Shown piece after piece: positions 46,801 through 60,100 of a stretch of DNA of 64,000 bases. This DNA is from Stenogyne calaminthoides (taxonomy: Eukaryota; Streptophyta; Magnoliopsida; Lamiales; Lamiaceae): contig JBBCBC010000012.1 of NCBI GenBank assembly GCA_037126765.1, forward strand, positions 3,844,001 to 3,908,000. The letters run 5' to 3'. Made by a program: the position numbers and the translations under genes. Under the pieces are notes generated by a model. The model was given only the letters and a program-made list of their open reading frames with translations. It was not told where the DNA came from and ran no database searches. Numbering within the stretch: the first letter of the stretch is position 1; every line of letters begins with the position of its first letter.

Positions 46801-49800
46801 CGGGCCTTTTGCTACTGTACTTTCTTACCATTTTCCTTAAAACTTCAGAAACAATTCTTTCCATATGCGCCAGAGGGCAGTTTACAGGACAGCTCGATAA
46901 TGCAGCATGTGCAGCCTTATGAAGGGCATCCAAAAGTTTTCCTCTATCAAGCCATAAGCATCGCGTTGTAATTCTTATTTTACCCTTTAAAGCCTTCTCA
47001 ACTGAACCATCTTCAGCTTGGGGTCGCAAAATTTCCATGCTGCATCACAGGTGAAATGTGAAACATGCAGTAGCAAAGTCAAGAAGGGAGTAAATTTGTT
47101 TGACTTAAGTGCAGATAAAATCATAACCTTTTTCCAAATTGCAATCTAATCTAAACCTTTATATCATGGTAAACAAAAACCTCAATTTAATATTTATTTG
47201 CAATTTGAACCAAAAATGACGATTAATTATTCATTGCAATCCAAACAAGCGTAAACACGCTAATACTATTAATAATTTGTTGCAATGTAGGTGACATGTC
47301 ATTCAAGGGTAGGAACAAATCTGCCCATTGGTTCAAATAAAAGTTCTTCAATTGAGGTTTTGTTTACCAAGTTTCAAAAGTTTAGATTAGATTGCAATCT
47401 GTGAGAAGGTTGTGATTTTATCTGCAATGAAGGCATATTTTTAGGACCATAACTATGAATGCTATCAATCTGCGAGAAGGTTGTGATTTTATCTGCAATA
47501 AAGGCTTTTTTTTAGGACCATAACTATGAAGGGATAGCAATTGCAGGACAACATCCATAAATTTTAATATTGCATATTTAGCCCAAATTGGGGTGTTTCA
47601 GGCTGGCAATTTTAGGACGTTTTTTTTTTTGCACATTAGGCCAACCGCTTTAGCAGCACGTGATATTTTAGCTGAATTGGGGTGCTGCAGACCAATCTGG
47701 CCTAAATGTGCGAAAATAAAAATATAATGTCCTAAAAAGTGTCAGTCCACAAACATAATGTCCTACAATTGCTAACCCCCTAAGTTACAAGCCTAAAAAA
47801 TTTATACCCAAGTCATGAAGGTTGTATGTGTAGGATTTCAAGATGACGTACCTAACAACTATGATACCATCTGATGCAATCCTCATTCTCTCATCAAGAA
47901 AAAGTTCGGTTGCTGAGCCAAATGCTTTGTCACCATCACTGTACATCAACTGAGGTGTTCAAACTTAATCAGCAATTTAGCAGGATATCTTCTAGTTATA
48001 CTCCCTCTGTTCCTAATTATCTGTCTGCCTCTATCCAAAATGGTGTTCTTAATTATTTATCATTTCGCTAAGGTCAACAAAAATTAGCCCTTATTTTCCA
48101 CCAATACCCCTAATGAATACTAATCAACTTCTTGTAATTATATGTTTAGTAATTCATCAAGTAGTAATAAATAAGGGTATAATAGTCTTTTGATAAAATC
48201 AGAGAAAGAATTAGGAAAGGGGAGTGTGAGAGAAAGGAGAGGCGGGGGGAAGTAACCTGCAGGTTCTCTTTACCAAGGGAAATGAATCCATTTGATAAAA
48301 CTTTTCTATTTCTTAAATGTGACACCCCTAGCATCTCTCCGTTCTTTATAACCTGAAACCAAAAGGCAAATTACATAGTTTCAGCCAAAAAATAATAATA
48401 ACTCTTATGACTCTGTCCTTATCCTTGTCTATTATTATCTTGGAATTGAATAAAAAGGGAATGCACTTATACAAAAGATCAAAATGCTTAATTTGAGATT
48501 TTATAACAAATTTATGAACTGAATGTTGAAAATTGGTGCCCCATTCAAATTACGAATGCATACTAATAATAGTTGGAATTTAGTCTTACTGAAAAAGACC
48601 AAAATAGTTTTTGCTGAACTAATTACTCACTGTAGTGTGCCGAATGCCAGTTGACTTTCCCAGCAACTCGTGCTCTTTCAAGAATAAGAGTTCTCCATGA
48701 ATAGGTAGGAAGTGTTGTGGTTTAACGATTTTTAGTACTTCATCCTGTGAGGAAGAAAAATGTGAAAGTCCACTATATCAATAGGACATTTATAAATCAT
48801 GTGAAGAAAAAATAATCAGAAAACATAAGAAAAATTACAGGAAATTTTACCCTGTAGTTATTGAGGTTCTCCCTATGGGGATGAAAGAAGATTCCATATT
48901 GTTCCTAACATCTACTCAGGTATGCATTTTATGGGAGGAAATAAGGATAAGTAAACCCTTAGGCATTCACACAAATGAAAAACATACACCCAAATGTACA
49001 TGCCATTATTATATATGTCAAGATTCTGAAATCCAGAATCCAAAATCCAAAATCCTTTAAATATCAAATCAAACATGCATGTGCTTGATTAGAAGAAAAC
49101 TATTCTTAATAATGAACACGGCATGCAAAAGGAAAGAAGTATTCACAGTTAACCCAGTCAAATGATTGCTTTAAAGACTTTTGACTGTAGTGAAAAACAG
49201 AAACCATTTGTAGATTGAAAAGAATCAAGTATCTTACCAGTTCTTCACGATGGGCATGGCCAGATGTGTGCAGCAGTTCATTCTTTCCCATTACTATTGT
49301 TGATCCAATATCCGATATACGGTTAAGCATTTTCATGACTCGAGTTTCATTACCTGGGATTACCTATAATGTAGATCTATAAGCAATTGCATGGAGACTG
49401 CTATAAACAAGAGTTATGGGTATGCAATCTGGAAACAACAAGTTTAAAGAAGCTATCTTAATCTTTCTTTTCTTTCTTTTTTTGGATAAGAAACAGTTTT
49501 TAAGAAGCTATATTTTCATCAAATGTCAGATGTTTTTAATAAGAATCCACTTCAGTGCTATTTAACATATTGTGAACATTGACGAGAAGGGTTGAATCAA
49601 AAGAATAGGTAACTGCATATTTTGGATAATGGCTCCTGTTGAAAAAAAAATAGGTTGCATATTGAGTTCCTGAATTCCTGCTTTTAGCTTGTAAGTCTAG
49701 TAGTATAGTCTGTAACCTAGGCTATTAAATTATTTAAAAAAATAGGCCTCAAAAGACACCTTATTCAATGCCATGCATAATACTACCTCCCCGTCCACCA

Positions 49801-52800
49801 AAATTGTGCTCACTTTCCTTATTTCTTTGTCCACCAAAAGTGTGCTCATTCCCTTTATGGACACAATCACTTTATCTCCAACCTCCAACCATCACTTAAT
49901 TACTCAAATTGCTATTGTACTTCACTCACAAAAATACACTTTATTCATAAAATGGACCCCAGAATACCCTACAATACCCTTTACTTTATCTACATATCTA
50001 CTTTTTCTTAAAACCTGTGCCCAAAAAATTGAGCACATTTTTTGTGGACGGAGGGAGTATATCTTATCTTATCAAGGAATATGTGAATGAGACTTTCCAG
50101 TTAAATATAGTGTGAGTAGTATTCTTCGGACTGCCTAGTTAGTAAACAAAGTTTAAAGTCAAATCTGAAAAACTGACTTTCACCATCATCATGTTGGCCA
50201 AAAGTTAAATCGGCTTAAAAGGTAATACCTTTGCAGAATATAAAACCAGATCTTGTTCGTTCAATTTAAGGGAATGGCTGCTTCCATGCGATGCAAGATT
50301 CAGTGCAGCACGAGGTTCTGCCTGACAAAGCAGAAGATTACGTGAAATACCAGTTGACTTTATACTTGAGCATTAACAGAATGGCTGATGGAACCTACTT
50401 GAGAACCAGTGGTTACAATTAGCAAGTCTTTTGGAGCATAAGCATCAATATCTTCCACTTTAACCTGTACAGTAAAGCTATATCAGCAAGTGTTGAGACA
50501 AAAGTTCAACATAGAGTGGAAAGTAGAAACAAAATGATAATTCAATCAACAATTTCCCCAAGACGAAGTCAGGTGCACCATGTACCTCAAGTGCATTTTT
50601 AAACGGTATCAGTTGTTTTACTAAAACTTATTAGTTAATCAATATTTGTTTGTTTGTTTGTTTACAGTTGCACCGAGTAACTAGTGTACAAGATACTTGC
50701 TCTTTCCCTAAAGTAAATTACTCAGTCGAAGTCAGGGCTACTAGATGTAAATTTGTCATCAATATAGCAGCTATTTTTTCTACTCTAGATATAATTGAAA
50801 ACTGTTGTTAGACACTTGCAACAAAATTGAAACAATATAGCATCATAAATATTATCATTATTCCTGAAAAATACTTGTTGTAGAGACAAACATTTTACGC
50901 GGTTACTATTGAGTGGGTCTTATACCACCAATTTGGCTCTCTTCTTAAGCATCTTCTCTCCTATTTTATGTAATTAGGTGTGTTATGAAGGAATTACTCC
51001 ATTCAAGACAATGATGGATAAACTACCAGATGAGAAACAGACAAAACAAATAAGTAATTGAAGATGTATGATGCGATTACCAGAGTTGAAGGATCAATGG
51101 GTGCCTTTCCATCTCTCCATGCAGCCTCGAGATAAGTCCTCAATGACATACCAACAAATACCTAAAATAAGAGTGGCCATGTTACATGTCACTGAAATTT
51201 CAATGAGTAAATTGCAAAATAGGTAATGTATATATTGGGTTTTGGAAATTTTAGTCCAATAAGATTCAGTTTTCTCAATTATGCCACATAACAATTTTAG
51301 TCTCACATTAACAAGGTTGCAGGACTTTTTCACATACTGGTCATGGAGCTGCCAGAATTCCATGTGGCAATTGGACTAACGACGCTTACGTGGTATAATA
51401 AGACCCAAACATAAAATTTCATTAAAAAAATCACAAATTAATTATCATCCTTACACAAAAATTATCAATATAGGAATAAAGTTGCGGCATTTTAAAAGTT
51501 ATGAGACTTTATTGAGAAAAGTGATATTTATGGTACTAAAATCGCCAACACACAATAGATATGGGACCAACTTAGCAATTTATAGACTTTCGAAGAAGAC
51601 GAAGTTATCATAACGAATATAGAGTATACCAACTTCCGTCCAGACAAATCAGCTGCAGCTTTTACACTACCAAGTCGATGAATATTTGAAGCAAATTGAG
51701 TGGTGATAACCCTTCCTTTGGCAGCTGAAATATGCCTTAATAATGAATCTGCTACAACTCTCTCACTCAGTGTCCTTCCTGGAGAAAGGACATTTGTTGA
51801 ATCGCTCATCATCTACAAAGCAAGACAGCAGAGTAAGAATTGCATTTTATACCTATTCTTTCAATAACTTTATGGTTGTTAGCATTTATCACAGTACACA
51901 TTAATCAAACAATAATTACACTAGAAGAAAAAGTTATTGATATTAATATGGCAAAGGAGCCAGTTATCTTAAAATGATCTAAAGTTGGAGATAAATTTTC
52001 TGTGTGTTCCATGGTTAGTGGCTTGGTCTACAATTTTTAATACTAAAAGAACAGTTACTTGGACAATAAATTTTTTAGGATCAACACTAGACCTACTTTT
52101 ATATTATGTACTGTAATCACCTGATTAGATCTACAATTTTTGCATTTGCTAATATTTTAAAATTCACTTGAATACTTGAAAGCTTTGTTCAACTATTTAC
52201 TGATATATAAATGTACTAGCATAATCTTGTACATACTTAATAATGGAGGATCACATAAGATAGAGTGGTTATTAGTATCCTTAGGCTACTTTACTCAAGA
52301 TTTTGATGTTGGGTTGTACGATCTATTTTATTCGTCAAAGTATACAGTTGTAATTTAAATTTAATGAATATTTTGGAGTCAAATGTATGATTCTATAGGT
52401 TTATATAGTTGGTAATAATCACATATAAGTGGATAAAATGGTCCAAAAAATGTTTCAAACAACTTTTAAATATATTGCAGACCATGGTTAATAATTTCAT
52501 TTAATAATATCAAGTGACAAATATTATTGTATTAAGGGTACATCTATCTAGTTTACACTGCAATCATGTAAAAAGATTCAGAATACTATTGATATGATTT
52601 GGTCACTAAAAAATTAGCAGAAAATAAAATAAAGTCTATGAACATAGATATAAAAAATAACTAAAAAGAGCTTGCAAAGTATATATCAGCATCTTTCAAG
52701 TGAGAGCAGCTCCTCTCCAAATCCAAATTCCACTTGAAGTTTATGTATACTTATATTTATTTGCACGAGCAAATGTGTCCCTCAGTTTTCCATTTAAAAA

Positions 52801-55800
52801 CAACTTGTTCTTTTTATTATAATAAAAAAAGTATGTATGACTACATATTCAACAGATACATATATAATATAAATGAGTATCAAAGGTTTATTATTAAACA
52901 GGAACTTCACAGAGAATGCATTGCTTACCAAAGTCACTCCTTCTTTTGCAAGTTCTTCTAGACCCTCACGGTCAAATACTTTCCCATCCAATGGTGATTC
53001 ATCTATCTAAAATTTTGTTAATATTAATAAGGATTAAAAAAAAAGGAAAAAGCCAGAAAAGAGAGCAAAACTTGAGCACAAAAGTACCTTCCAATCTCCT
53101 GTGTGAAATATAGTACCATCAGCACATCGTAAAACCATCCCAGAACAATCTGGAATAGAATGCGTAACCCTAATTGGTTCAGCTTCAAAAGGCCCAGCAG
53201 AAAATCTCCTCCGTGTCTTAAATATCTTAAGTCTAGACGGAACAAAGATCCCAAACTCCTTTAAACGCTTTTTGATGAGCTGTTTAAAATGAATATAAAA
53301 CTTTTTGTAATGAGTGCAATCTTTTGCATGACTTGTGACATTTATCAAAAAACAGTTATTTTCAATCAATTCTTTTGTCAATGACATGTTCCACATATAG
53401 TTACCAGAGCGGGGACGAGCAGTAATATTCTAAAAAGTGCTGCAAACACATAGAAAATAAATTCCTAAATTCTAAATGGGATTTCCAAGAATATGGATGA
53501 CTTTAATCAAATTAAGTTGTTTGACTGATAAGAGTGAATTCATCAGTCATTTCAACATTGAAACACTGAAACAAATATTTCATAGTATATTTATCACATA
53601 CCTCCATCGTGAAGGATGAAGCAAATATTGGCGTGTTAGGATCCAAAGCTGGAATAACCTGATCGAGTGGGCATAAAAAGTGAAACATGAATCCATAACT
53701 TGACATAAAACACCGTAGTTATGAATTTACCAAATAATGAATCTCTGCTTCATCCATTTCAGTATGCATTTGAATTGTAAAAAATAATACTCCCTCCGTC
53801 CCGAATTCGAAGTCACATTGTCCTAAAAGGTCCGTCCCGAATTCGAAGTCACCTTTCCTAAAATGAAAATAAAGTAACTCCACTACTTTAAACTTTACTC
53901 CTAAACATCTAAAAAATTACACACAATGCCATTACTTTTCCACACAAAAGTCAACTTTATTTCCTTTTATTTACACCACATGCCATTATTTTACCATTTA
54001 ACCCTCACCAAAAAGCAACTAATACTAATAAACAACTCTTTCATTAAACTCAGTGCAAACAGTAAACGTGACTTCGAATTAGGGACGGATGGCGTAATAC
54101 CAACTTTTCTGAACCTGTAATGATTTAATTATTTTGAGTAAATGTTTCAAGAATTAGAAACAGAAACTTTACCCAAGGCAACGCACCAATGTGGTCTTCA
54201 TGCCCATGAGTAATAATAACAGCTTCGATTTTGTGGCTCCATTTTTTGATAAATGTAGTATCAGGTATAATCTTCTGAACACCAAGGTCATCGTAGCTGA
54301 AACATATGTAGAGAAAGAACCAACGTTCAACAAGAAAGGATTACATACCTTATATAGAGTTTTAAGGAGAGGAGCAAAAAGGTGAAATTGGTGCATCTAG
54401 CACCATAATTGAAAAGGTTTTCATGATTGCTGGATGAAATGAAAGCTTCAGTATTTTACATGGCTTGCTGAACGAAGATGAAGGATTACTACTTTTCTAA
54501 GGGTATGTTTAATTTGTATTTAGAGGATTTTGAAATTTCAAATTTGGGTTTCAAAATATAGTGATTCTAAAATCTTGATAAATAGTAGTAGGGTGTGTTT
54601 GTTTTGAAATTTAAATGGGGTAGGATTTAACATTATGTCAAATCAATGTGTAAGAGTGTGTGATGTTGTATTATTATATTATTGTTCACTGTAATTGTAA
54701 TGATTGAAGGATTGTGTAATAATTAGTGTGCTTTAATGGAAGTTATAGAAGTGAGAATAAAAGGTGTGAAAAGTAATAAATAAAATAAAAGTGGGAATAA
54801 CAATAGTATATGCATCATTTGAGAGAGTGTGGTGTAGAAAAAAAATGTTATTTATAGGGTTTATAGGTATTTGTAGGGTGGGTTTACTAGGTTTTAGAAA
54901 ACCGGATTCTAAAATCCATAAGTAGAACACCGGATTTAGATTTTCAAATTCCCAAATCTGGTATTCAAATCCCAAATCAAGCATAGTTTTCACGGTATAA
55001 AACAAGCAAATTCCTAACTATTAATCAAGAACGGCAATGTCTAAGAAGAAAAATATATCAAGATTATACCAGCAATATTGTTATACTTATTGTTGCAAGA
55101 TTTGTACTCTTCATTCATTGAAACTTACTCTGGGAACATTATACCAGCATCAATCAAAATATATCGATCATAATTTCCTACTAGCATGCAATTCATCCCG
55201 ATTTCCCCTAAGCCACCAATTGGTAGTATGCGTAAAGGTGGTCCATCGGCCCCTTCATAAAATTGCTCCATCTTTCGTTTAACTGAATCCTCCATACTTC
55301 TTCCAGCCCCTTCTGATCTCCCAGGCCTTCTACGAGCTACTTTTGGGTCAAGTGTACCTAAAGATAATGCAGTCATGTTTTTGGTAATAAGTTGTTTCAG
55401 AAGTACAATTAGAAAGTGATTATGGACAAAAAGGTACTTATTAGAAATTTACTTTAAGCAAAGGGAAAACGAACCTCCTATCCAAGGACTCAAGTAATAA
55501 TCAATCAGAATAAAGAACAAGAGTAGTCTCTTGTACACAGTTGGTGCAACTGGTGCACAACTAATATTGTTCAATGATAACAACTAATACTAACCCACTA
55601 ATACTATTCAGTTAAAACAACTAAGATCGTTCAAATATGTACTTGAGTTGCATAGAGCACCTAGTGAATACAAGACTTTGTCAAAGAACAAACATCTCCA
55701 CAAACACATAACATAGTGACACAATTTAATCCATAAACCAGAATACCTCTACAAAACGGCACAGACTATTTAATAAAATTATGCAAACTGCTAGAATATC

Positions 55801-56093
55801 CACTTTACATTCCCTTACCTTCTAAACTACACAGAGATAAAGGCTAAATTTTCTTTTTTAAACTACCAGAATATCCCCATTTGAACATCTTTGACAATTA
55901 AAACAGGTCCACAATAGCATCTTCATCAAACAAGTTTATAACACAAAATTTGAAAAATTAAGCTTTACAGAACTGAATGCGAACCTTTTACTGAAGGAAT
56001 AGATACACAACAAGAAACGAAGCGTTTCATTGGCTTCGGTTGACACCAGAAGAGCTTGTGAGGACATATTGAAATTGCACTTAAAGCGGCCAT
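43849..56093 (-). CDS. RNJ: Ribonuclease J, chloroplast (17 exons)
   Basis: Metallo-beta-lactamase/beta-CASP endo- and 5'-3' exoribonuclease that trims plastid transcripts and removes antisense RNA. Exons, minus strand: 55985-56093, 55129-55357, 54173-54296, 53602-53658, 53088-53279, 52929-53006, 51630-51812, 51081-51161, 50399-50464, 50229-50321, 49238-49363, 48631-48744, 48257-48352, 47852-47949, 46588-47039, 44880-45316, 43849-43944. All introns fit GT-AG and phases join to 2631 nt (876 residues plus stop; family about 900). The first ~40 residues (MAALSAISICPHK..., Ser/Lys/Cys-rich, no acids) look like a plastid transit peptide. Zinc motif HGHEDHIG is at residues 143-150, SDSTNVLSPG near 265, TTGSQ near 370, HTSGHA at 436-441, and a plant-specific GT-1/trihelix domain at 781-845. 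No frameshift or stop. Loss of the Arabidopsis orthologue is embryo-lethal (known biology). Exon 16 acceptor is chosen by phase. Confidence 0.93.
44425..44780. mobile_element. MITE in last RNase J intron
   Basis: Inverted ends AGTTGTAATTCATTTTGGTCCC and, read from the right, AGTTAAAATCCATTTTGGTCCC, extending to CCTTTT...AAAGG. Flanked by CCAACAAA (44417-44424 and 44781-44788), an 8- or 9-bp duplication. The TTTGGTCCC ends recall those of the MULE at 56770. Confidence 0.8.
47111..47425. mobile_element. MITE in RNase J intron 14
   Basis: Ends GCAGATAAAATCATAACCTT and AAGGTTGTGATTTTATCTGC are inverted repeats that continue through TTGCAATCTAATCTAAAC and GGTAAACAAAACCTCAATT for about 75 bases. 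Immediately right of it a 67-base piece of its end is duplicated (about 47462-47530). Confidence 0.75.
47531..47787. mobile_element. Second MITE in RNase J intron 14
   Basis: Left GGGATAGCAATTGCAGGACA and right TGTCCTACAATTGCTAACCCC form inverted ends of about 22 bases; interior GGGGTG and TTTTAGGACG words repeat in inverted order. Non-coding. Confidence 0.65.
49783..50057. mobile_element. Stowaway-like MITE in RNase J intron 10
   Basis: Ends CTACCTCCCCGTCCACCAAAA and the inverse TTTTTTGTGGACGGAGGGAG, with TA at each border (49781-49782, 50058-50059). Both arms include the TGTGCTCA/TGAGCACA word. Confidence 0.82.
50562..50704. repeat. Inverted-repeat fragment in RNase J intron 9 region
   Basis: Non-coding, between exons 8 and 9 (50465-51080). 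AGTCAGGTGCACCATGTAC ... GTATCAGTTGTTTT and GTTTACAGTTGCACCG...TAGTGTACAAG resemble the AGGTGCAC element at 36615 and the GTATTAGTTGTTTC repeats at 37560. Likely a decayed member of one small family; boundaries uncertain. Confidence 0.45.
53790..54103. mobile_element. Stowaway-like MITE in RNase J intron 3
   Basis: Left end TACTCCCTCCGTCCCGAATTCG, right end CGAATTAGGGACGGATGGCGTA. The left arm carries a tandem doublet of GTCCCGAATTCGAAGTCAC. TA borders. Confidence 0.82.
55530..55690. repeat. AGGTGCAC-family fragment in RNase J intron 1
   Basis: TCTTGTACACAGTTGGTGCAACTGGTGCAC on the left and TGCATAGAGCACCTAGTGAATACAAGA on the right are an imperfect inverted pair around AACTAATACTA words. Same flavour as the pieces at 36615 and 50562. 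Confidence 0.5.
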
Positions 56094-56760
56094 TTTACAC
56101 AATATTACTACAAATCTGTGCACATACGATATAGATGTGTTTCAGAAATCCGAAACAGAAAGAAAGAAAAATGGGAGCTGAAATCGTAAACCCTGAGAAT
56201 GTAATTTGTTGCAGCTGCAGGGTTTAAGAGAAATTGTTTGGGGGAAGTGAAGTGAAAACTGAAGGGTATAAAATATCGTTTGCTTATCAACAAAACTGAA
56301 GAGATTAGATTTTCGGAGGGACACGGCACGTTACGCAAACGCGACTTTAGTATAATCAAATGCCACTTTTAAAGTAAAGAATGCAATTTTTTTATGGCGA
56401 AAGTTGTTCCGTGAAATGCGAGCTATACGGAGCGTTTCTCATATTCATATACGCAAGTTTTTTATGGAAGAAAATAATTTATTTTATTTTTTCAAAGTAA
56501 AATTTAAATATTAACTCAATTAAAAGAGTTTTGGGCATTTTTGGCATTCGATTATTCGGTTATCGAATTGAACCGAAATATTTACCATAATAAATCGAAA
56601 TTGAACCATTTTACGATATAGCAGATCTTAAACTGAACCAGATTTTTCTATTCAATTTCGGTAAAAACCGAAATTATTTGACATTATGAAATTAAACTAG
56701 TTTTAAAGGCACCTGTCCATTTTTTACGGTAGAAATTTAGAAATTAAATAACACAACACA
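56094..56760. promoter_or_regulatory. Upstream region of RNase J
   Basis: The 670 bases between the RNase J start codon and the MULE must contain its 5' UTR and core promoter. No convincing TATA box is placed, as expected for many housekeeping genes. About 56545-56690 carries TTCGGTTATCGAATTGAACCGAA-like words, the signature of a small hAT-type relic, so the usable promoter is probably 56094-56540. Confidence 0.5.
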
Positions 56761-57122
56761 AGGTGGAGTTTAATGTAGTTTTGGTCCCACAGGACTCCAC
56801 CTCACGATTTTGGTCCCAAACCTTTCATTTTTGGTTCCACTGCCAAAAATTTTTACACATTTGGTCCCGTGACTGGAAAATCCGTCAAAATTTGACAGAA
56901 ATTTGCGCGTCCTAGCCACGCGCCCATCAGTCAACATTAATAAATAAAATAAAATAAAAAATTTAATAATAATAATAAAACTAGAATATTTCGCGCCCCT
57001 CTCTCATTTCTTCCCCCAAATCAGAACCCTAATTCCCCATTTCCCCTCCCCGACGCAACCAATCTTCTTCCTCCGCCGCATAAATCGGTCGCCGCCGGCG
57101 AAGAATCGTTAGCCATTGAAGA

Positions 57123-60100
57123 ATGGAACAAGAAATTGCACCTCGTGAGGAAGAAGGCAACCCCTCGCTCCAAAAACCCCCTCTGCGTAAAACCCCCCGC
57201 TTCAAAAAAACCCCTGCACCTGCAAACCTAAGAACTGAAGCGGAGAACATACGCCCACCTCCGTCAATGAGAAGAGATCAGAGACCATCGCCTAAGCTAT
57301 ATATTCCACCTTTCTTGTTAATGAACGAGCTATTACACCTTGGAACCCTCGATTATGGTAAGTCGTGTAATTAGGGTATGTTTTCTTCAGTTTCTACTAA
57401 AAATATTGAAAATTAGGATATTTGCTGAAAATTTGATTTTTTGTTCTAATGTAGGCAAATGCAGCTTGTTGTATACTATTAAAATGCATCACGGGGGAGC
57501 AATGCGTGAAAACCGTAATGGAATTTTAGGATATTTGGGAAGCACAATAAGTGCATTTGATTTTGTTGATGTAACAAGGGTAGATATTGATTATTTAGAT
57601 AATTTAGTGTCTAAGCTGGGGTATAGTGGAACCAAGGTGTATTATGGGCTAGGTAAAACTGGGAATTTAGAGGTTATTCATGGTGCATTTGATATTGAAC
57701 AGATTTTCAATGCTGTTATAGAAAGGGTAGCTCATTTTTACTTGAGTGCCTTTAGAGATGGACCTGGGCAAGAGTATGGTGTGGTAACAGAGAACTTTGA
57801 AGGACTTCAGAACTTTGAAAAGATAGTGGATGAGTTCAACAGGGATCCCAACAACATGGATTACTTCCCACCAATGTCCTAACCTATTGTGGTAGAAGTA
57901 ATTAATGTAGAATCAATGGAGATCACCCAACCTGATGACTTCCCACCAATGTCCCAACCTGAAGTTCATCATGATGATGATAATGGGATAGAAGCAGATG
58001 ATGATGAGGGTGAGGGGGGTAAAACCAGATGAGGAGGGTGAGGGGGTTGTTGGTGGGGTAGATTTGGAAGAGGAGGTTGACTAGATAGAAGCAGCTGAGG
58101 AAGAGGAGAATCATGTGGTAGATGAGGAAGAGGATAATCATGGGGTAGATAATGGCAAAGGGAAGACAGTTATGACAGAGATAGAGGAAGAGGATGGGGA
58201 GGGTGATTCTAATTTCAAGGGTAATTGTTCAAGTGGTGATGAGTTGTTGGATGATATTATCTTTGATGAGAACATAGACATTGAAGCTGAGTGGGTAGGC
58301 TTTGTGGAGGAGACTAACAGAGATTTTGATTCAAGTGCTTCTGGTGAGAACATAGACAGTGAATCTGATTTTTCAAGTGTTGCATCTGATGAAGAAGCAG
58401 TGGATGATGAAAGCAGTTGTTTAACTTTCAGGACTTCTAATCTTGAGAAGCCTGAATTCTTCATTGAGCAGATTTTCCCCACAAAAAAATTGTTTAAGGA
58501 GGCTGTGAACATGCAAATTGTTGACACAGGGAGAGGTTTAAGGATAACAAAGAATAATGTAAGGAGGATCTATGCCAGGTGTAGACAAGATGGCTGTGAT
58601 TGGCATATCAATGCACTGAAGCTTGTGGGCCAAGAATCTTTCCAAATCAGACAGTACAATCCAGACCACAACTGTGCAAGACAGTATCATCTTGAGAATG
58701 TCAGATCAGGTTGGTTGGCAAATAAGTATGCAGAAGAGTTCAGGGTAGATCCACAGCAGACAGTCACACGCTTCAAAAAGAGAACTATGAAGAAGTTGAA
58801 TTGTCATATTTCTCACTCTCAAGCATACAGAGCAAAGTAGAAAGCCTTGAGACTTATTGAAGGGGATGGTACACATCAGTACTCCAAGTTGTGTGACTAT
58901 GCCCAAACTCTACTGGAGAAGAATACCATCTACTGTCATTTTGAACATGGTGAATATAAATACAGGCAGAAGGTTTGAGTCTATCTACATATGTTTGGGT
59001 GCATTGAAGATGGGATTCAAATCTGGTATGAGGCCATGGACTGGTGAAGAATTGTGGGTGGAAACTGGTTATATCCCTCCATTGCCACCTAACTTTGGAA
59101 ATAGAAAGAAGGGGAGACCAGAGACAAGAAGAAGGTTGGGTGCAGATGAAGATGGAAGCAAGAGAATATGTGTACAGAGAATGCCAAAATAGAAGTTCAC
59201 TGTGAAGTTTAACTTCTGTAAAGAGGAGAGCCACAATAGGGAAGGTTGCCAATTGTTGAAACTTGGTGAAGAGTTTGTGCAAGATATGGAGGCTGAAGAA
59301 GCAAGAGAAGCAGCAATGACACAAGATGAAGCAGTGGACATGAGCCAACCTGCTGATGCTCCACCAATGACACAAGAAGACTCACAAACTGTTGGGCATG
59401 TAAGTACAAAGTTAAAAAAAAAATTGTTGAATTGCTTGTTATAATATACTTATGTTATAATTTTAACAGGTTCAACAACATGTACCAAGAAGACCAACCA
59501 CAAGGAAAGGTAGAAGAGATTTGGCTGCACAAAGAAATCAAACTTCACAAAAGCAACATGTATTGCTTTTGAAAATGTGTCTTTTTGAAATCTCCCACAT
59601 GTTTTTTAAAATGGTTATTTACTAATTACTGTAATGTAGTCAAAGAAACATAAAGTTGAGGCTTCTGCTGCTAGTTCAAGTAAGTTGCTTAGCCCACCTG
59701 ACCACTGGGCTCCTCATTTGAGTGGGAGACTCAGGTTCGATTCCCTCTGGGAATGAATTGGTGTTAGGGAGTTATAAGGTGGATTGGCGATTTCGTGGAA
59801 TATTTGGGTGCTTGGTGTACTAACTATTAACAACTAATATCTAACTTTGTCCGATCAAAAAAAAAAAAAGTGCAATGGAACCTGCTAATGATCAGGTAAT
59901 GTTGTTGGTTGTAATGTGGTTTTTAAAATGATAATTATGTTGTAATGTGGTTTTTGAACTGATTTAAACTGATAAGATTGGTTTTAATGATACAGATCCC
60001 CAGACCACCTGGAGTTGTGATAAGGAAGCCTTCACCTATGCATTTCAACCCACAAAGTTTTATTGGAGGTGAAGTTTAATTTGGTGCATCAAGTTCAACT

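Noticed and set aside
47999..48255. A full Stowaway element in RNase J intron 13
   Set aside because: Only the left end (ACTCCCTCTGTTCC) is convincing; no matching right end before exon 13, so not annotated.
53034..53396. 120-codon frame reading across an RNase J exon
   Set aside because: It is exon 5 plus intron read-through on both sides; splice sites at 53279 and 53088 give the true exon.
59734..59744. A functional tRNA gene
   Set aside because: The B box is present but no cloverleaf can be formed around it and an A-tail follows; a SINE explains it better.
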